A stretch of DNA of 64,000 bases, from the NCBI GenBank assembly GCA_949825045.1, contig OX463820.1:11854501-11918500 (forward strand), read 5' to 3'. The notes under the pieces are model-generated. The model was not told the DNA's origin. It did not search any database and saw only the letters and a program-made list of their open reading frames with translations. The number at the start of each line of letters is the position of its first letter. Positions within the stretch are counted from its first letter, which is position 1. Origin of the DNA: Argyresthia goedartella. Taxonomy: Eukaryota > Arthropoda > Insecta > Lepidoptera > Argyresthiidae. The position numbers and the translations under genes were made by a program. This document shows, piece by piece, positions 9,563-20,969 of the stretch.

Positions 9563-11330
9563 CTTATGAACTAATTAAAATTACTTGGAACAGATTCCAA
9601 TATTGCATGCAAAGTGTGATTAACAGATGAATACCCAATTGGGGTGAATGTCATATTACTCTTAACATAAGCTGATGTCAAGTTGAACTTGGTTAAACTA
9701 ACTGTAGCTGCGTCGGATAAATTATAAGCTAACAATGTAGCTATTAATTTTCTATATTTATTAGATATGTACAATGTATCCTGTGTCAGAGTAAAGTTAT
9801 GAATAAAATTATTTATGTCGAAATATAAAATAGTATCGCTGTGATGACACGTTACATTAAATAAATCAATATTCATTGCAATGCACAGATTAGTTCTATA
9901 ACTCTGTCACATTACAGGCATATGGAAAATTTCATAGTATAAATTTGCATTTCATCCTACTATGTCAGTCTTGAAGTGTTTCAACATATTTTTTTCAAAT
10001 CATTCCGACTGATGTTTGAATGATTTCTCACCATAATTGCAATAATGCTGTACTCATCATAGATACCGCAACTAATAATCTTCACAAGATCTACAAATGA
10101 ACTATTTTCACAGCAAATGTTCGTTACTTTTTGGTTAAACCGGTAATATAATAGAGGCCAAATCCTGCACCTACTTTGTCGGAGAACAACAGTGTTTTTC
10201 TCTGAGCACATATTTTGGTAGCTGGCGGTACACGAGTGGAGGTGAGTGGCGGGACACACGTGTTAGAGTGCAGTGCAGTTGGCACGGCATTCGCGGCAGC
10301 GAGCATCGCAACGCGCGCAACGGCGAGCGGCGCGGCCCTCGGGGCAGCGTGCCGCATGACACACGCCTCAGCAGGCAGTGCGACACGCGTGACAGCGAGC
10401 GGCGCGGCGCTCGCGCTGATGAGCTGCGAGGTGCCTCCTCGTTGACGACGGCGACGCTGTTTTTTGGGCGGGACATCGGTGGACGCTTGCAACACTCTCA
10501 TTGAGGGGGGTCAAGACCAGAGTTAGTGACGTGGGCTCGACCTCCTTGCTGGTCTCATTCCCCTCGTCCTCAATTAGAAAGCCCACCTATTCCGCGTTCT
10601 GGCGTTGTAGCTGAACTAACTCAGACACCGCGGCTCTGAGTTCGGCTAACTATCTCTGTTCATTGGCATAACATTGTAGTGCATTTGCTAGTTGGTCACG
10701 TAGATGCCGGAATTCTACTCGGGCATCATGGAGGTCTGACTGTAAACTTACATTTTTTCCCCTGAGATCTTTTTTTTTTTTTTAATCTTATTTATTTTAT
10801 AAGCCATACATCTTATGATTAAGTCAGCTTTAAAATAATTAACAAAGTTACAGTGCTTACAGTATTGTAAGGAGATTCTTAATATCTGTTTTGTTACCGT
10901 TTCAAGAATAATTTTAGTAGTTTTACATTACCTCTAGTTTTCTTCATGAATTTACTTAATTTCAATTATTTTGAATTTTTCTGCTGCTTGTCTGCATGGT
11001 TTGAACGATAGTGTTTAGATTGGCTACTTCTAGTTCTTGTTGGATAAAGGTAATGTGGCGAGATTCGTTGTAGTCTTTTTCTATGCACATGTCAGTCAAC
11101 TTAAAGTTTGCCTCATTGAGTTGGAATTCACTACGGTCACAAGCAGAAGCAAGGTCAGTGCGCAGGGTGTCAAAAGATTCCACTAGTTATTCCAATCTTT
11201 GAATCTCATTTTGCGACTCCTCGTGTGTTTCTCGCAAAGTAGACACACTATCTCTCAGCTGTGAGTTCTTGGCTTTCAAGCTTTTTATTTCAAAGCCATT
11301 TTCATTGCGCTCTTCCAATAGCCTGTGGTT
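9563..11330 (-). pseudogene. LINE ORF1: coiled coil plus esterase-like domain, broken
   Basis: An RNA-binding or chaperone-type ORF1 remnant. The N-terminal part (11330-10960 and 10770-10620) has heptad-like helices (RTDLASACDRSEFQLNEANFK; RVEFRHLRDQLANALQ). A GC-rich Ala/Arg/Pro linker follows (10500-10215). The C-terminal part (10215-9563) reads TLLFSDKVGAGFGPLLY, then ENSSFVDLVK, YDEYSIIAIMVRN and CHHSDTILYFDINNFI...LYISNKYRKLIATLLAY, the pattern of SGNH-esterase ORF1 domains in CR1-like LINEs. About 190 bp of AT-rich DNA with a T-run (10771-10960) interrupts the coiled coil. Multiple frameshifts. Confidence 0.55.
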
Positions 11331-11333
11331 TAA

Positions 11334-11398
11334 TGTAGAGAAGTGGAAAAAAATAACGATTGCTTAATATATGTAATCTACAGTAATAAAGAGATTTG
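11334..11398 (+). repeat. LINE 3' UTR end of copy 2
   Basis: Matches the 3' end of the LINE at about 8123-8190 and the fragment at about 48120-48190, in sense orientation and opposite to the coding remnants at its left. Confidence 0.75.
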
Positions 11399-11459
11399 AT
11401 TAATTGTTAAGTCTGTGAGAATTTTGATAATAATAATACCTTGGACGCTATTTACTCAC

Positions 11460-11670
11460 ATTGATCTAGCCCCAAAATAGGATTCCCTGTATCTTACGTA
11501 CTAGACAATGATACACATACTTATATAGAGAAATATTATACTTATGTTTCTCTATATAAGTACAAACATCCGTTCTCATCAAACAAATATTTGCCCCCAC
11601 CAGGACTCGAACCCGGCACCCTTGGCTTCGTAGGCAGGGTCACTGCCGACTCGGCCATTCGGGTCGTCAA
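11460..11670 (-). mobile_element. tRNA-derived SINE
   Basis: On the minus strand 11670-11596 has an A-box-like tggccgagtcgg and a B box ggttcgagtcc spaced as in a tRNA gene, followed by a non-tRNA body (atttgtttgatgagaacgga). The acceptor stem does not pair well, so it is a SINE head and not a tRNA gene. The body contains a hairpin with 16-bp arms (11518-11533 / 11547-11562). Confidence 0.65.
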
Positions 11671-11689
11671 TTGTTTGATATGAGTAGAG

Positions 11690-12812
11690 TGTCTTATTAT
11701 GTGCGCACGCTGGCAGCATAAGGAGATTTGGTTGCTCGCGAGCTATTTTATTGTTATAAGCTACGTCTCTCCATTTGCTAATATGCATGATATTTATGAT
11801 TTTAAAAAAGATTTTGAAAAACGATTACTAGTCTGTCTAAACCCAGCCTAGGGGAGGGTCATGACATGACCCCCACGACCCGCGCCTGGATCTGCGCTTG
11901 GGCGGATGACACACTGAAAGATGGTTCAATGCGAACTTGCTGGGAGCCTGCCATGTAGTCTCATTTATAAATAAAATGTCATGTCATGTCATGATGACAC
12001 TATGTAGGTATATATGTGCAAAACCTCTGCGCTGCGCTGCGAGGACCTGCATCTTCGCGTGCCAGCATACGCTCAGGCATACTTTATCTAGGATCTACAA
12101 AAAGAACTCCTTCGGCGACGTATACGGGGTCTTCCCCGTGAGTGAAAGAGTTGGCACGAAAATGTCAATGACGAGACCTCAGATAAATAAAACCCTATTG
12201 CTTTGCTTAGCTTCTTACTCAGTGCACAAGTAAAAAAAAAGTCAAAACCTCAGAACAATAACAATGCAAAAGCCGTTCATGAAAATTAAGTGTAAAATCT
12301 TATTTTTTGAACAAACATGTGTTATACCTATTTATAAAATGTTAGTGGTACATAATCACGGCATACAAACAGCTGCAGCAAGGGGCACTTGTGCCTCATG
12401 AGCGTGTGAGGCACTAACGCCCCACTGTAATGAACAGTTGTTGTGTACGTTGTAAGCGCAAGCCGGAATAATGGACCTTCTACAGGAAAACATTTAAAAA
12501 CGTAAGTTTTATTACCAAATGTTGTATGAAACCCTTTGGTAAACTTTTACGGAGCACAAAGAATGGGCGAACCATGCTTATGACGTCGCGGACACATTAA
12601 GTTCTCGTGTGAAAATTAATTTTTTTCATCACTCAGAACAATCTCGACGTAATCTCGTAATTGGACGCTGTTCATTGCCGCTCCATAGAACTTAAAAAAA
12701 ATATAACATTTTCACAATTTTTTTTGTAAAAAAATATTTCTCAGATGATTTCTGAGAAATATTTCTCAGATGATGATTGAAATATATGTCCGTATGGAAT
12801 TTCAACGCTTTA
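11690..12812. other. Gene-free stretch
   Basis: No gene recognised. A hairpin with 13-bp arms lies at 12733-12745 / 12751-12763, and its atttctcagatgat segment is also directly repeated. A short tgtcatgtcatgtcatgatg run is at 11978-11997. Confidence 0.5.
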
Positions 12813-12816
12813 TATA

Positions 12817-13190
12817 TGTCACCGTTAGATTGTCAAACCGTTAGTTTATAATCTAACGTTTTTTTCTCGTTACTTTACAAATTATCGACAAAGTGTAAAC
12901 TGACCATACTGCTTACGATATGACGCGTAAGGTTAAATTGGGAACTGGTTTACGAACGAAACTTGAATTGTGAACGAAATACCAGGGCAAACACTGCGGT
13001 AGCTTAGGTGAAGACTAGAGGGGGCGAGCGCAGCGGAGCCCCCGAATAGTCTTCGTGTTAGGTTGACATGTAAGAACAAAAGAAACGTAAATTCTAAACC
13101 CTGTCGGTCTGGTTTACATTTTGTCGATAGTTTAAAACCAATGCGTTAGTTTATAAAATAACGATTGTCTTAGGGGGACATATACACAAG
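12817..13190. mobile_element. MITE family B, copy 2
   Basis: Same family as 6004-6397, inverted relative to it. The left end gtcaccgttagattgtcaaa and right end (complement of gtcccctaagacaatc) are degraded inverted repeats. The core has aaataccagggcaaacactg followed by cggtagcttaggtgaag, a gggggcgagcgcagc block and gtgttaggttgacatgt. Non-coding. Confidence 0.7.
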
Positions 13191-13500
13191 TTAATCTTGC
13201 AGAAAGCTTTTATATAATAATAAATTGTGTAATGTAATTAATTGACGGGTTTGATTCAATTTAAAGATAATTTGTTATTTAAGATACTTACAACCGGCAG
13301 CTCCTACCAACACACTTCTTTCGAAGTGCCACATAATTAATAAAGGCGAATTGCATCTTCCCAAGAACTTAAAAATTCAGTAGAATTATTAATCGAACAC
13401 TTAACAGTTGCTGAGATTCCGACATATAAATCAGAAATTCTCTGGACTTTCTGTTACTTTGTAGAGGAGAGCTAAGAACTGTAGGTAATGTTGGGATCTA

Positions 13501-14720
13501 TACAGGGTGTTTATCCATTATACTGTAAGATTCACTCTAGAATAGGAAAACTAGCTTCTATATGTAAACATCCTGTTTACATATGGTTTGGAGTGTTGAG
13601 TAGGGTAAATAATTCTGAACAACTTTTACTAGGAAACAGATTTGAGTAGAGCAACTTTATTTTTCACTTCCCCATACAAATCAGCTGAAGACCGCTCGGC
13701 TCAAAATGTATAGAGGATAGATCGATGCAAAGCCTAAAAAGGAAGATAGCACAGGTCATTCAAAATGATTTTGGTAAATTTATGTCTGTCGTAGTCTTAC
13801 CGTTTCGTTTTTATCGATGTTTTATTGTTTTCGACGATCAAAGGTAATAATTGCGATTTTGAACAATAATTGATTGCTTTTTAAAACAAATGTAATAAAA
13901 TATTGTTTCATTAATCTAACAAAACTTATTCTACACATGTCTGTAGACCAGACACCAGAGGCATAGTTTTAACAGACCTTTGAAGTGCTAGAAAATTTGC
14001 TTTGAAGCACACCTCTGCTTTTAAGCAAGGTTTTTTTTGATCGCATGTTTTTTTTAAACACTGAGAGACCTTCATGTTTGCTTACCTTTTTAAAAATATG
14101 CTTGGCTATTGTTTTATCTTTTAAGATTGCATTAAAAACGGCATCTCATAAATTTTTAGAACTAGGACCGCTGAACCAAATCGATGTGTGTAATTCTCAA
14201 TGTGCGCCGCCAACTCAAAGGCAAATTTAAAAGGTGTTTTTTCTCTCCCTCAATCTGGTTCGGAGGTCATTATTTTAATAATATTTGAGATACTGTTTAA
14301 CATTATTATATTTCAAAAAAAAGGAAAATAGCCAAGCATGTTTCTAAAAATGTTTGCATCCAAAAACCTACTTTGTTTTTTTTTAAATGTAGTCAAAAAT
14401 ACTTCTTAAAGCAGAGGGTATTTTTTAGCACTTCCAAGTTCTGTAAAAACCATGTCTCAAGTCACAGATGCCTAGAACAAAATTTGTTAGATTACTTAAT
14501 CAGTGTTCAATTGTGACTGAAAAATAATCAATAATTGTTCGAAATATTTATTAGCAATTATGAAAAATAATATGAAAAATGATATTTTTTGTCAATATCA
14601 ATAAAACGTCGATTAAAACGAAACGATGACTTCGGCTTGCACAAGTTTGGCCTAAATGTTTCTAAATGGTCCATTCTCTCTTTGTTTAAAGGTTTTGCAT
14701 CGATTCACCAAACACCCTGT
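13501..14720. mobile_element. Large imperfect foldback element with tacagggtgttt ends
   Basis: Both outer ends read tacagggtgttt (13499-13512 and the complement of 14709-14720). The arms can be followed inward as degenerate inverted copies: gcatcgatttcgttt-like blocks at 13800-13840 / 14590-14640, aataattgatt at 13863 / 14535, atctaacaaa at 13915 / 14490, and catgcttggctatt at 14095 / 14335. Roughly 210 bp at 13513-13720 in the left arm is an extra insert carrying the tttttcacttccccatac segment that also occurs next to BEL copy 2. No protein recognised. Confidence 0.55.
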
Positions 14721-14739
14721 AAAGAATAAAGAGTCATGG

Positions 14740-17700
14740 AGAAAGTTGTTCACAATGATGTCACCTACTCCGCAAAAAAAAATATCGCTCCATACTCCAA
14801 ACAGCCTGTATATGTGTAGAAGTTACCTATTTTATTAAATTTATTGGGCAATTAACTATGGAATCATTGAATTAGGGTAACAAACAAGATGCTCCATGTC
14901 GCAGCCAGTCCCCTTCGTCGTAGCTCAAACCCACACACCTAATAATATATGGCTTATGTCCAAACTGGTTATCAAATTGATTAAAAGTTACATACAAAAA
15001 TCAACATCCCAAATTGACTAAATGTTCATCAAATTCGTACAGCTTATATATTATACTGGAACTGAAGCAGATATTATAATACTGAAATATTATAATATCT
15101 GCTATCAAGTTTGGAAAAAAATTGTTACTGTAATTTAATATTTCTGTTTAAATTATATGGGAAAGCGTCAGTAGTCTCAGATTGATTATATTGGTAAACA
15201 ATATAAAAAAAATGTTGTCATAATATACAATGTATCAAAACAAACAAACGTAGGCGCCTCGCCTTTTCCCTTATGGAGTAGCAGGCACAGTTGCACCTAA
15301 GTTTAGCCTGTATTCAATACTCCATTTTGCATGATAGGGAGTTAGCCCATTCTCTATGTAGATTCGAGTAAGCATTAGAGAATAAGCGATTTGATTAATA
15401 TAATTAATACTCTGTCATCTGTTGATTGTGCCTGCCTACCGCCATTACTCAAAACAAACGAGCTGTTTACTCATGACGTCATAGTTCACCGTTAGATTTG
15501 TGGTCTGTGCGGTCCGTAGCTCGGGATGTTGGTCTGTGAATCTCTACTTAGGAGCACGCGGCAACAGAGTACCTGTAGTTAGCTTACTCTAGAAACGGAA
15601 GATCATCTGAAATTAAATAAAGCTTGTCTTCTTGCATCTAGGTAGGTATTTTGATTCTTAGGTAATATAAAATTAAATAAAAATATAAAAGCAAGAGGCA
15701 AAGCAACATGCGGATTATTTAAACGCTACCGTACTAAGTTTTTTTAGCAATTATAAAACCCCATGAAAAGGAGATGCATTTCAACTGTCCATTTATGTCC
15801 ATTATGTCCATACGCCACCGCGTATTTCCGTTGTAAACAAGGCCATTACGCTCCCATAGCTCTGCTCGTGTATATTTCGGAATGCTGATACTCACATCTG
15901 CAACTACAAAATATACAAGAATTTTGCGAAATACTCGTGTATAGTTTGTTATGAATGCGTACGAAAGTTTAGTTCCAAACTAGAGTGTCACTTACGCACG
16001 CATCAAAGGTATTATTTAATAGCACATAAAAAATACTGATTTACACAGCAAAAATGGTTCAACAAAAACACTATAAATATTTTATTTGTCCTTAAGTTTG
16101 TGTTACGTATTTTTTGTTGTTCTTACATGTTCAACCTAACACGAAATATAAAGGAAAGAAAATTCTTATTTTTGATGTGCGGTTTAATATTTCCCTTAAA
16201 CTCTGATATTAATCGCTGATACTGAACTTAAAAATACACAAAATATTTATTTAATAATACGAGTATTTACGTTGGGCAATAGCGCAGTATATATGGAACC
16301 ATAAAATTGGCGTAGACCATTCCGAAGTATACACGATTGCGGCGTAATGCTGATGTATAGTTCGGAAGACGTAAGTGAAAATATTGCGTTCTAAAGTATA
16401 CGCGATAATTTACAGACCCCTGGGTAATGGCCTTGTATATTACGGAAACACGCCCCGCCGCCGCGTAATGCATCCTCAACATAGATACTGCGCTGCATGT
16501 ATCTCCAATTCACGCGCTACATTATGCGTTACGAGAATATCTTGCAGAATGTTTGTATTGCTCAGAGTTGCTCAGCGCACTATATATTGCTATTGCGTTA
16601 ACTAAATACGCTGCTAAATATTCTCAATTCATTTCTATATAATTATACGTTACAGTTATACGTTATATATGGCATTTTAACAATCTTGCTAATCAAGATC
16701 TGCATTTACCAACGATGCAATATTTCTTCTAGCGTTCATTGTTAGTCACTGCAGTTCCACTACACACTGGCTAAGGCACCGGACACACGATTACGGCTGA
16801 CAACGCAATTAATAAGGCGGTCGGGCGACGCACACGCAGTCACAGACATTAATCATAAACCATGTCCCCTTGGACATGGCTGCCACTTATAGTGGGTGGT
16901 TCGGATTCTAGATGTATGATATTATCTCTATATCTCTATATCTATTTAAGTTAGAGTCAATGTTTGTTCAGTTTCTAGACTTCGAGGTATTATTAGCTTG
17001 TGTTGGATATTGCTTTTTTTGAGCACGTTTAATAAACGTGTGATCCTGTAGGCTGCCTTTTAATATATATTTAGGAGTGGTCTCATTTATTCATTTGGAA
17101 ATTATTATGCAGTGTTTTTATGCGAATCTACGAAACGTAATTACGAAAGTAATTCTGTTAAAATCTGACGAAATGTAGACTGCATTTTAATAATTTTATC
17201 TGTCGAGGTAAGTTATATTCAACAGCTTTAACTGTATTTTCATCTACATTTCTGATTAAAGCATCCAAAATAACAGAAATCCTTTAGTTCAAGCATCACC
17301 GCAATGTCCTTTAGCATTTCCAGTCCACGATAAAAGCAATTTCGCATTCAAAAATATTATTAGCGAATGTCTATTTTGTTAGGTAGATTACGAGGGAAAT
17401 TGTTGGTCAGAGTCGAGTTTAAACGCTGGTCACGTGCGCTAAATGACTGCCATCTGGCAACCCTATCTTTGGGGTAATGACGTTACTCGCGTGGTGTTGC
17501 CATTCGGGCGTCAAGATACTAAGTTTGCAAATAATTCAGTGTAGGTTTATTTGAATTTATGACTCATTGAGATGTAACGCGGCTAAATAGGTGTTTTAGA
17601 AATATTTACCATACATACCAAAGCAGTGACTGCCTATCGTTCTGAATAACGAGTCGAATTCCGGTCAAGGTGCAAATCTTTGATTCTTGGATGTTCCTTG

Positions 17701-18890
17701 ATGTATTTAAAACATACAATGAATATCCACAATATGTTTATGAATCTATTATTACTAATTTAATCAATAAATAATAAGTAACAGACTAATAGGAGAAACA
17801 AACAATCATGCAATATGATAATACAGAGTGAAACAAAAATAGATCCATATAGATATATGCTATGTTTGAGACTCCGATCGAGTAAGGTCGACTCAAGATC
17901 GAAGTTTGAATTTCAGCCTAAAATACTTTTAGTCACAGAGTATAGATAGCTCAGGCTCAAAATGTTTCTCATCAGAACCATCGTTCTCAGGGAGCAGTAT
18001 AAATAAAGTACTTAAAAACCGATTGGTTTCTTTAGACGACATGTTTTAAAACGCTAGTAACTTTCTTTTCAACAATATGATATGTGGTTACATCATTCTC
18101 TACTGGATGAACCAAATCAATACCTTTCTGAGGGGAAAATTATATACTGATATATTTACCCAATTAGGGATAACCAAAGCTGCGGGAACGTACAATGGCT
18201 AAAGATGTACTGAATATTAAATCATACATGGCTTAGAGAAAAGTATCGTTCAGCTGTGCCTTTTCTTGACAATCGTGTCCCCAGTTTTTTTTTGTAAATA
18301 TAGTAACGAACTCCGCGCACGGTCGCCATTTTCTGCAAAGACGACTCTAGGCCTGTCAAGACCAATAACCATTTATTGCTCTGTGACGCAAGTGAACTAA
18401 ATCTCAGAATAGCTTTAGACAAGACTGCGCCGTGCAATACCATCAGGTGTTGCTTGTGTGTGTGTGATCTATGCCGCTTATCGTCCACCTGTGGTGTGGA
18501 CGAGTTGTCGAATAAAGCTGTCCAGTCTGAAGAATGGCTACATTCTGTGTAGAGCAAGCTACATAAAGTGAATTGAATCTTGTTAGGAGCACTTGCTTAT
18601 GTTGATACTTCTTTTGCAGTGTTGTGATTGAAACATATTGTGTTTTAGTAAAATATAGTTGAATGATAAAAATAGCTGAATTTAAAAGAAATGTAATTAT
18701 TGCAATATACATTTTTTGGATAAATGAGGAAAAGGGAAAGACATGGCATTGTTTCCTTGTTGGTTATATTGGCTTTTCATACTCGATTAGTAAATGGTTT
18801 AGTAAGTTTGAGTAGCACTTTAGTAGCTGCTAAATTTAAACTCGTAAACTCAATATTAAAATAATTATTCATTGTACTATCGCTACGTGG
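14740..18890. other. Long gene-free AT-rich stretch
   Basis: No gene recognised over about 4 kb. It holds a hairpin with perfect 15-bp arms (15066-15080 / 15089-15103), a short MITE-B fragment (ttgttcttacatgttcaacc, about 16118-16137), a tct/ata-rich run at 16920-16950 and an aataaacgtgtgatcc block at 17031-17046. Reading frames here are short and lack motifs I know. Confidence 0.5.
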
Positions 18891-18892
18891 CA

Positions 18893-19010
18893 GTGGGCGT
18901 AAAACCCCTCCACCAACCCGCACTGAGCCAGCGTGGTGGAGTATGGCTTAATCTTACTCGTATCCGGGTAAAGGCCTGTGCCCCTCGATGGGGACATTAA
19001 GGGCTACATT
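18893..19010. repeat. Fragment of repeat family C
   Basis: Contains gcactgagccagcgtggtgg and gcccctcgatggggacatta. The same sequence is inverted at about 49270-49375, within a longer copy of the family. I associate the 'gagccagcgtggtgga' block with LINE 3' ends in Lepidoptera. Confidence 0.6.
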
Positions 19011-19638
19011 TATTTATTTACATTCATTTTTAATGAAATATGTGCCAAATTAATGCTCTAAGGTACCTGCAGAAATTGCGCGCAAATCTGTTGAAAAATA
19101 TTATAATTTACGGGCAGTTGAATTAAATACTTATCCAATATTGTACAATGCAGATTATGGTTATTGGTAGTCAACTGATCATGTAGACTAATTGACTGAG
19201 TGAGGCATCAGGATTGGGCAAAAATGCTTTCGTATTTTCGGATGTTATCCTCTAGAGGCCGCATTTCTCAACTGAATCTCGTGAATTTTTGTGAGGAGTT
19301 TTTTCTCAATAATTAAATAGATTTTTGTTTATGCAGTTTTTGAAATTTTTTCAAAATGGTGGAGATGTACGGGTTTTAAAATTCCAAATAACCGCTTCAG
19401 TCCAAACAGCTTGTCGGATTTTAAAAAATAGGTGTCGTTGGATTTTAAGAAACAGTAAGAGTAACAGGCTAAATAATTTTATTGAAAAGTTAATAGGTTG
19501 GGTTTGAGACCGCAAAATGTAGTTTACAAAGTTATTGGTGCGGCTACTTTCATACTCCATGTACGTAACCAGGTGAATTAATAAGTTTGTATATCTTAAG
19601 AAAGTGTCACACCCGAGGTCTACAGCTTACAGAGCCAC

Positions 19639-19806
19639 TATACCGCGATTTTTCAATTTGAGGCCAGAAATGTAAACAAACTACTGTCATATTCCAGTAC
19701 AAAAAGTATAATATGAATGTTTTGTTGACTTTGGTCAACGGTTTTGTTCTAGAACACGACAGTTGTTTGATTACATTTCTGGCCTCAAATAAAAAATCGC
19801 AGTATA
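19639..19806. mobile_element. Small foldback MITE (168 bp)
   Basis: Arms of about 50 bp are inverted: left tataccgcgattttt...ttgaggccagaaatgtaaac, right the near-perfect complement (ttacatttctggcctcaa...aatcgcagtata). A short loop lies between. Non-coding. Confidence 0.75.
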
Positions 19807-20508
19807 ATTTTATCGAAATGACTTGTTTTAAGGTTTTTCATAATTTTTCCCATAAAGGAGAACATGGAATGGAGGTTTTATTGAAAGACATTCCCAAGCT
19901 CGTTTTTATGTTTTAAACTTTATTTAGATTTGAATTGTACGTACTTTACGTCATGTTGCAGAGAATATTAAAAAGTAAACAATAGTGGTAGGATTATCTA
20001 CCCATAATCGATTAAGCGTGAACACGATAGTCTTATAATTTCAAATACTGCCTCGGAAATGCAAAGAATACATAATATCAACACGCCTTTTCTTACATGG
20101 GATGGACAATGAAACAGTAGGGCACAATCGATTCACACAAAGAAAAGAAAAAAACTGAATCGGCACTTTTCATGCCCTATCTAATTGCCGGTCACGCATC
20201 GTATTTCAGAAAGCCGAGTGTTATCGTTCTCTGTACGAAGACATATAGAGTCGACTTTCCCAAGAACGGGGCCCGAACTTATCTTGTTTACTCTTCAGTG
20301 ATTTATTTGAAATATTTTCTTGAGCCGATTTGATTTAAACTTGTATGCGGCATTGGTTTTCTCTATATGTTATTATTTTTCCTATCTATTTGTTATCTGG
20401 GTGATGGCTACCAGGTTGGGTTAATTTCAAACTACTAACTGCTACATGTTTATTTCAAAATAAATTTTCACGAACACTTTTTGAATGTCATTTGAATCTA
20501 TACAGGGT
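19807..20508. other. Gene-free stretch
   Basis: No gene or repeat recognised. Confidence 0.4.
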
Positions 20509-20572
20509 GACTGGTAAGTCGATCTACATGCGTTGGGAGATGCTAGCACGGATCAAAACCAACCATTGTTAC
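20509..20572. mobile_element. Terminal fragment of the DUF4817-type transposon
   Basis: Starts atacagggtgactggtaag; 20532-20572 (gttgggagatgctagcacgg...ccattgttac) is identical to a segment in both arms of the giant inverted repeat (about 26543-26584 and its mirror near 32357-32398). It ends exactly where the Gypsy LTR begins, so the Gypsy element inserted into a copy of this transposon. Confidence 0.65.
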
Positions 20573-20648
20573 TGTAGTAAAAGCCACGAAGTTGGACCAA
20601 GACTGATTTATTGTTCATGTACCCACATACAATAATAATTATTCTACA
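20573..20648 (-). repeat. 3' LTR of the mag-like element (76 bp)
   Basis: On the minus strand it begins TGTAGAATAATT and ends GCTTTTACTACA, with an inverted TGTAG/CTACA terminus and an internal aataaa. No second copy is present in the window, so the boundaries rest on the terminal inversion, the preceding purine tract and the junction with the transposon fragment at 20572. Confidence 0.6.
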
Positions 20649-20969
20649 TCTACCCTTAAAAGAAATGAACTGAACAAAACTATAGTATTGAGATTTTAGT
20701 TGTAAAGAAACATACCTATCTATATCCTTTCCTTCTGAAGAAAACAATATGACGAATACATATAAACTAATGTATTTGTTTAAACAGATATAAAGTGCAA
20801 TTAACCTTTGATATCCTATCTACCTAATGCGTAATGATGGCTATATACGTGCCTTTAGTTTGTTTTTTGCTTCCCTTGCAGCTGCCCTCTCTTCTTTTTT
20901 TTCGGGAGTAGGTAGGAGTAGAATTGGTGTTTCCTCCTCATCCGGACATGATCCGAAGGACTCTCCTTC

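Larger units (their letters stand above)
8655..11400. mobile_element. LINE copy 2, inverted 5' part plus sense 3' tail (twin-priming structure)
   Basis: From left to right the minus strand carries the end of the endonuclease, its start, the ORF1 esterase and the ORF1 coiled coil. Directly after, at 11334-11398, the plus strand carries this family's 3' UTR end (atgtagagaagtgg...atctacagtaataaag). An inverted 5' segment followed by a sense 3' tail is the product expected from twin priming during target-primed reverse transcription. The reverse-transcriptase part is missing. No clear TSD was found. Confidence 0.7.

Noticed and set aside
10215..10504. Overlapping plus- and minus-strand frames in GC-rich DNA
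   Set aside because: Open frames arise from Ala/Arg-rich low-complexity sequence in the ORF1 linker; no conserved motif on the plus strand.
6602..11330. Treating the plus-strand RT (6602-8205) and the minus-strand endonuclease/ORF1 (8655-11330) as one twin-primed insertion
   Set aside because: Twin priming places the inverted 5' part before the sense 3' part. Here the inverted part lies beyond the 3' tail of the first LINE, and it has its own sense 3' tail at 11334. Two insertions fit better.
11596..11670. A tRNA gene on the minus strand
   Set aside because: A- and B-box-like segments are present, but the acceptor stem does not pair and a SINE body follows.
12431..12505. Possible short exon (MNSCCVRCKRKPE...) with a gtaagt donor
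   Set aside because: An in-frame stop follows the Cys-rich start and nothing downstream continues a zinc-finger domain.
18222..18557. 111-codon minus-strand frame
   Set aside because: No recognisable domain or codon pattern and no splice context; likely a chance frame.
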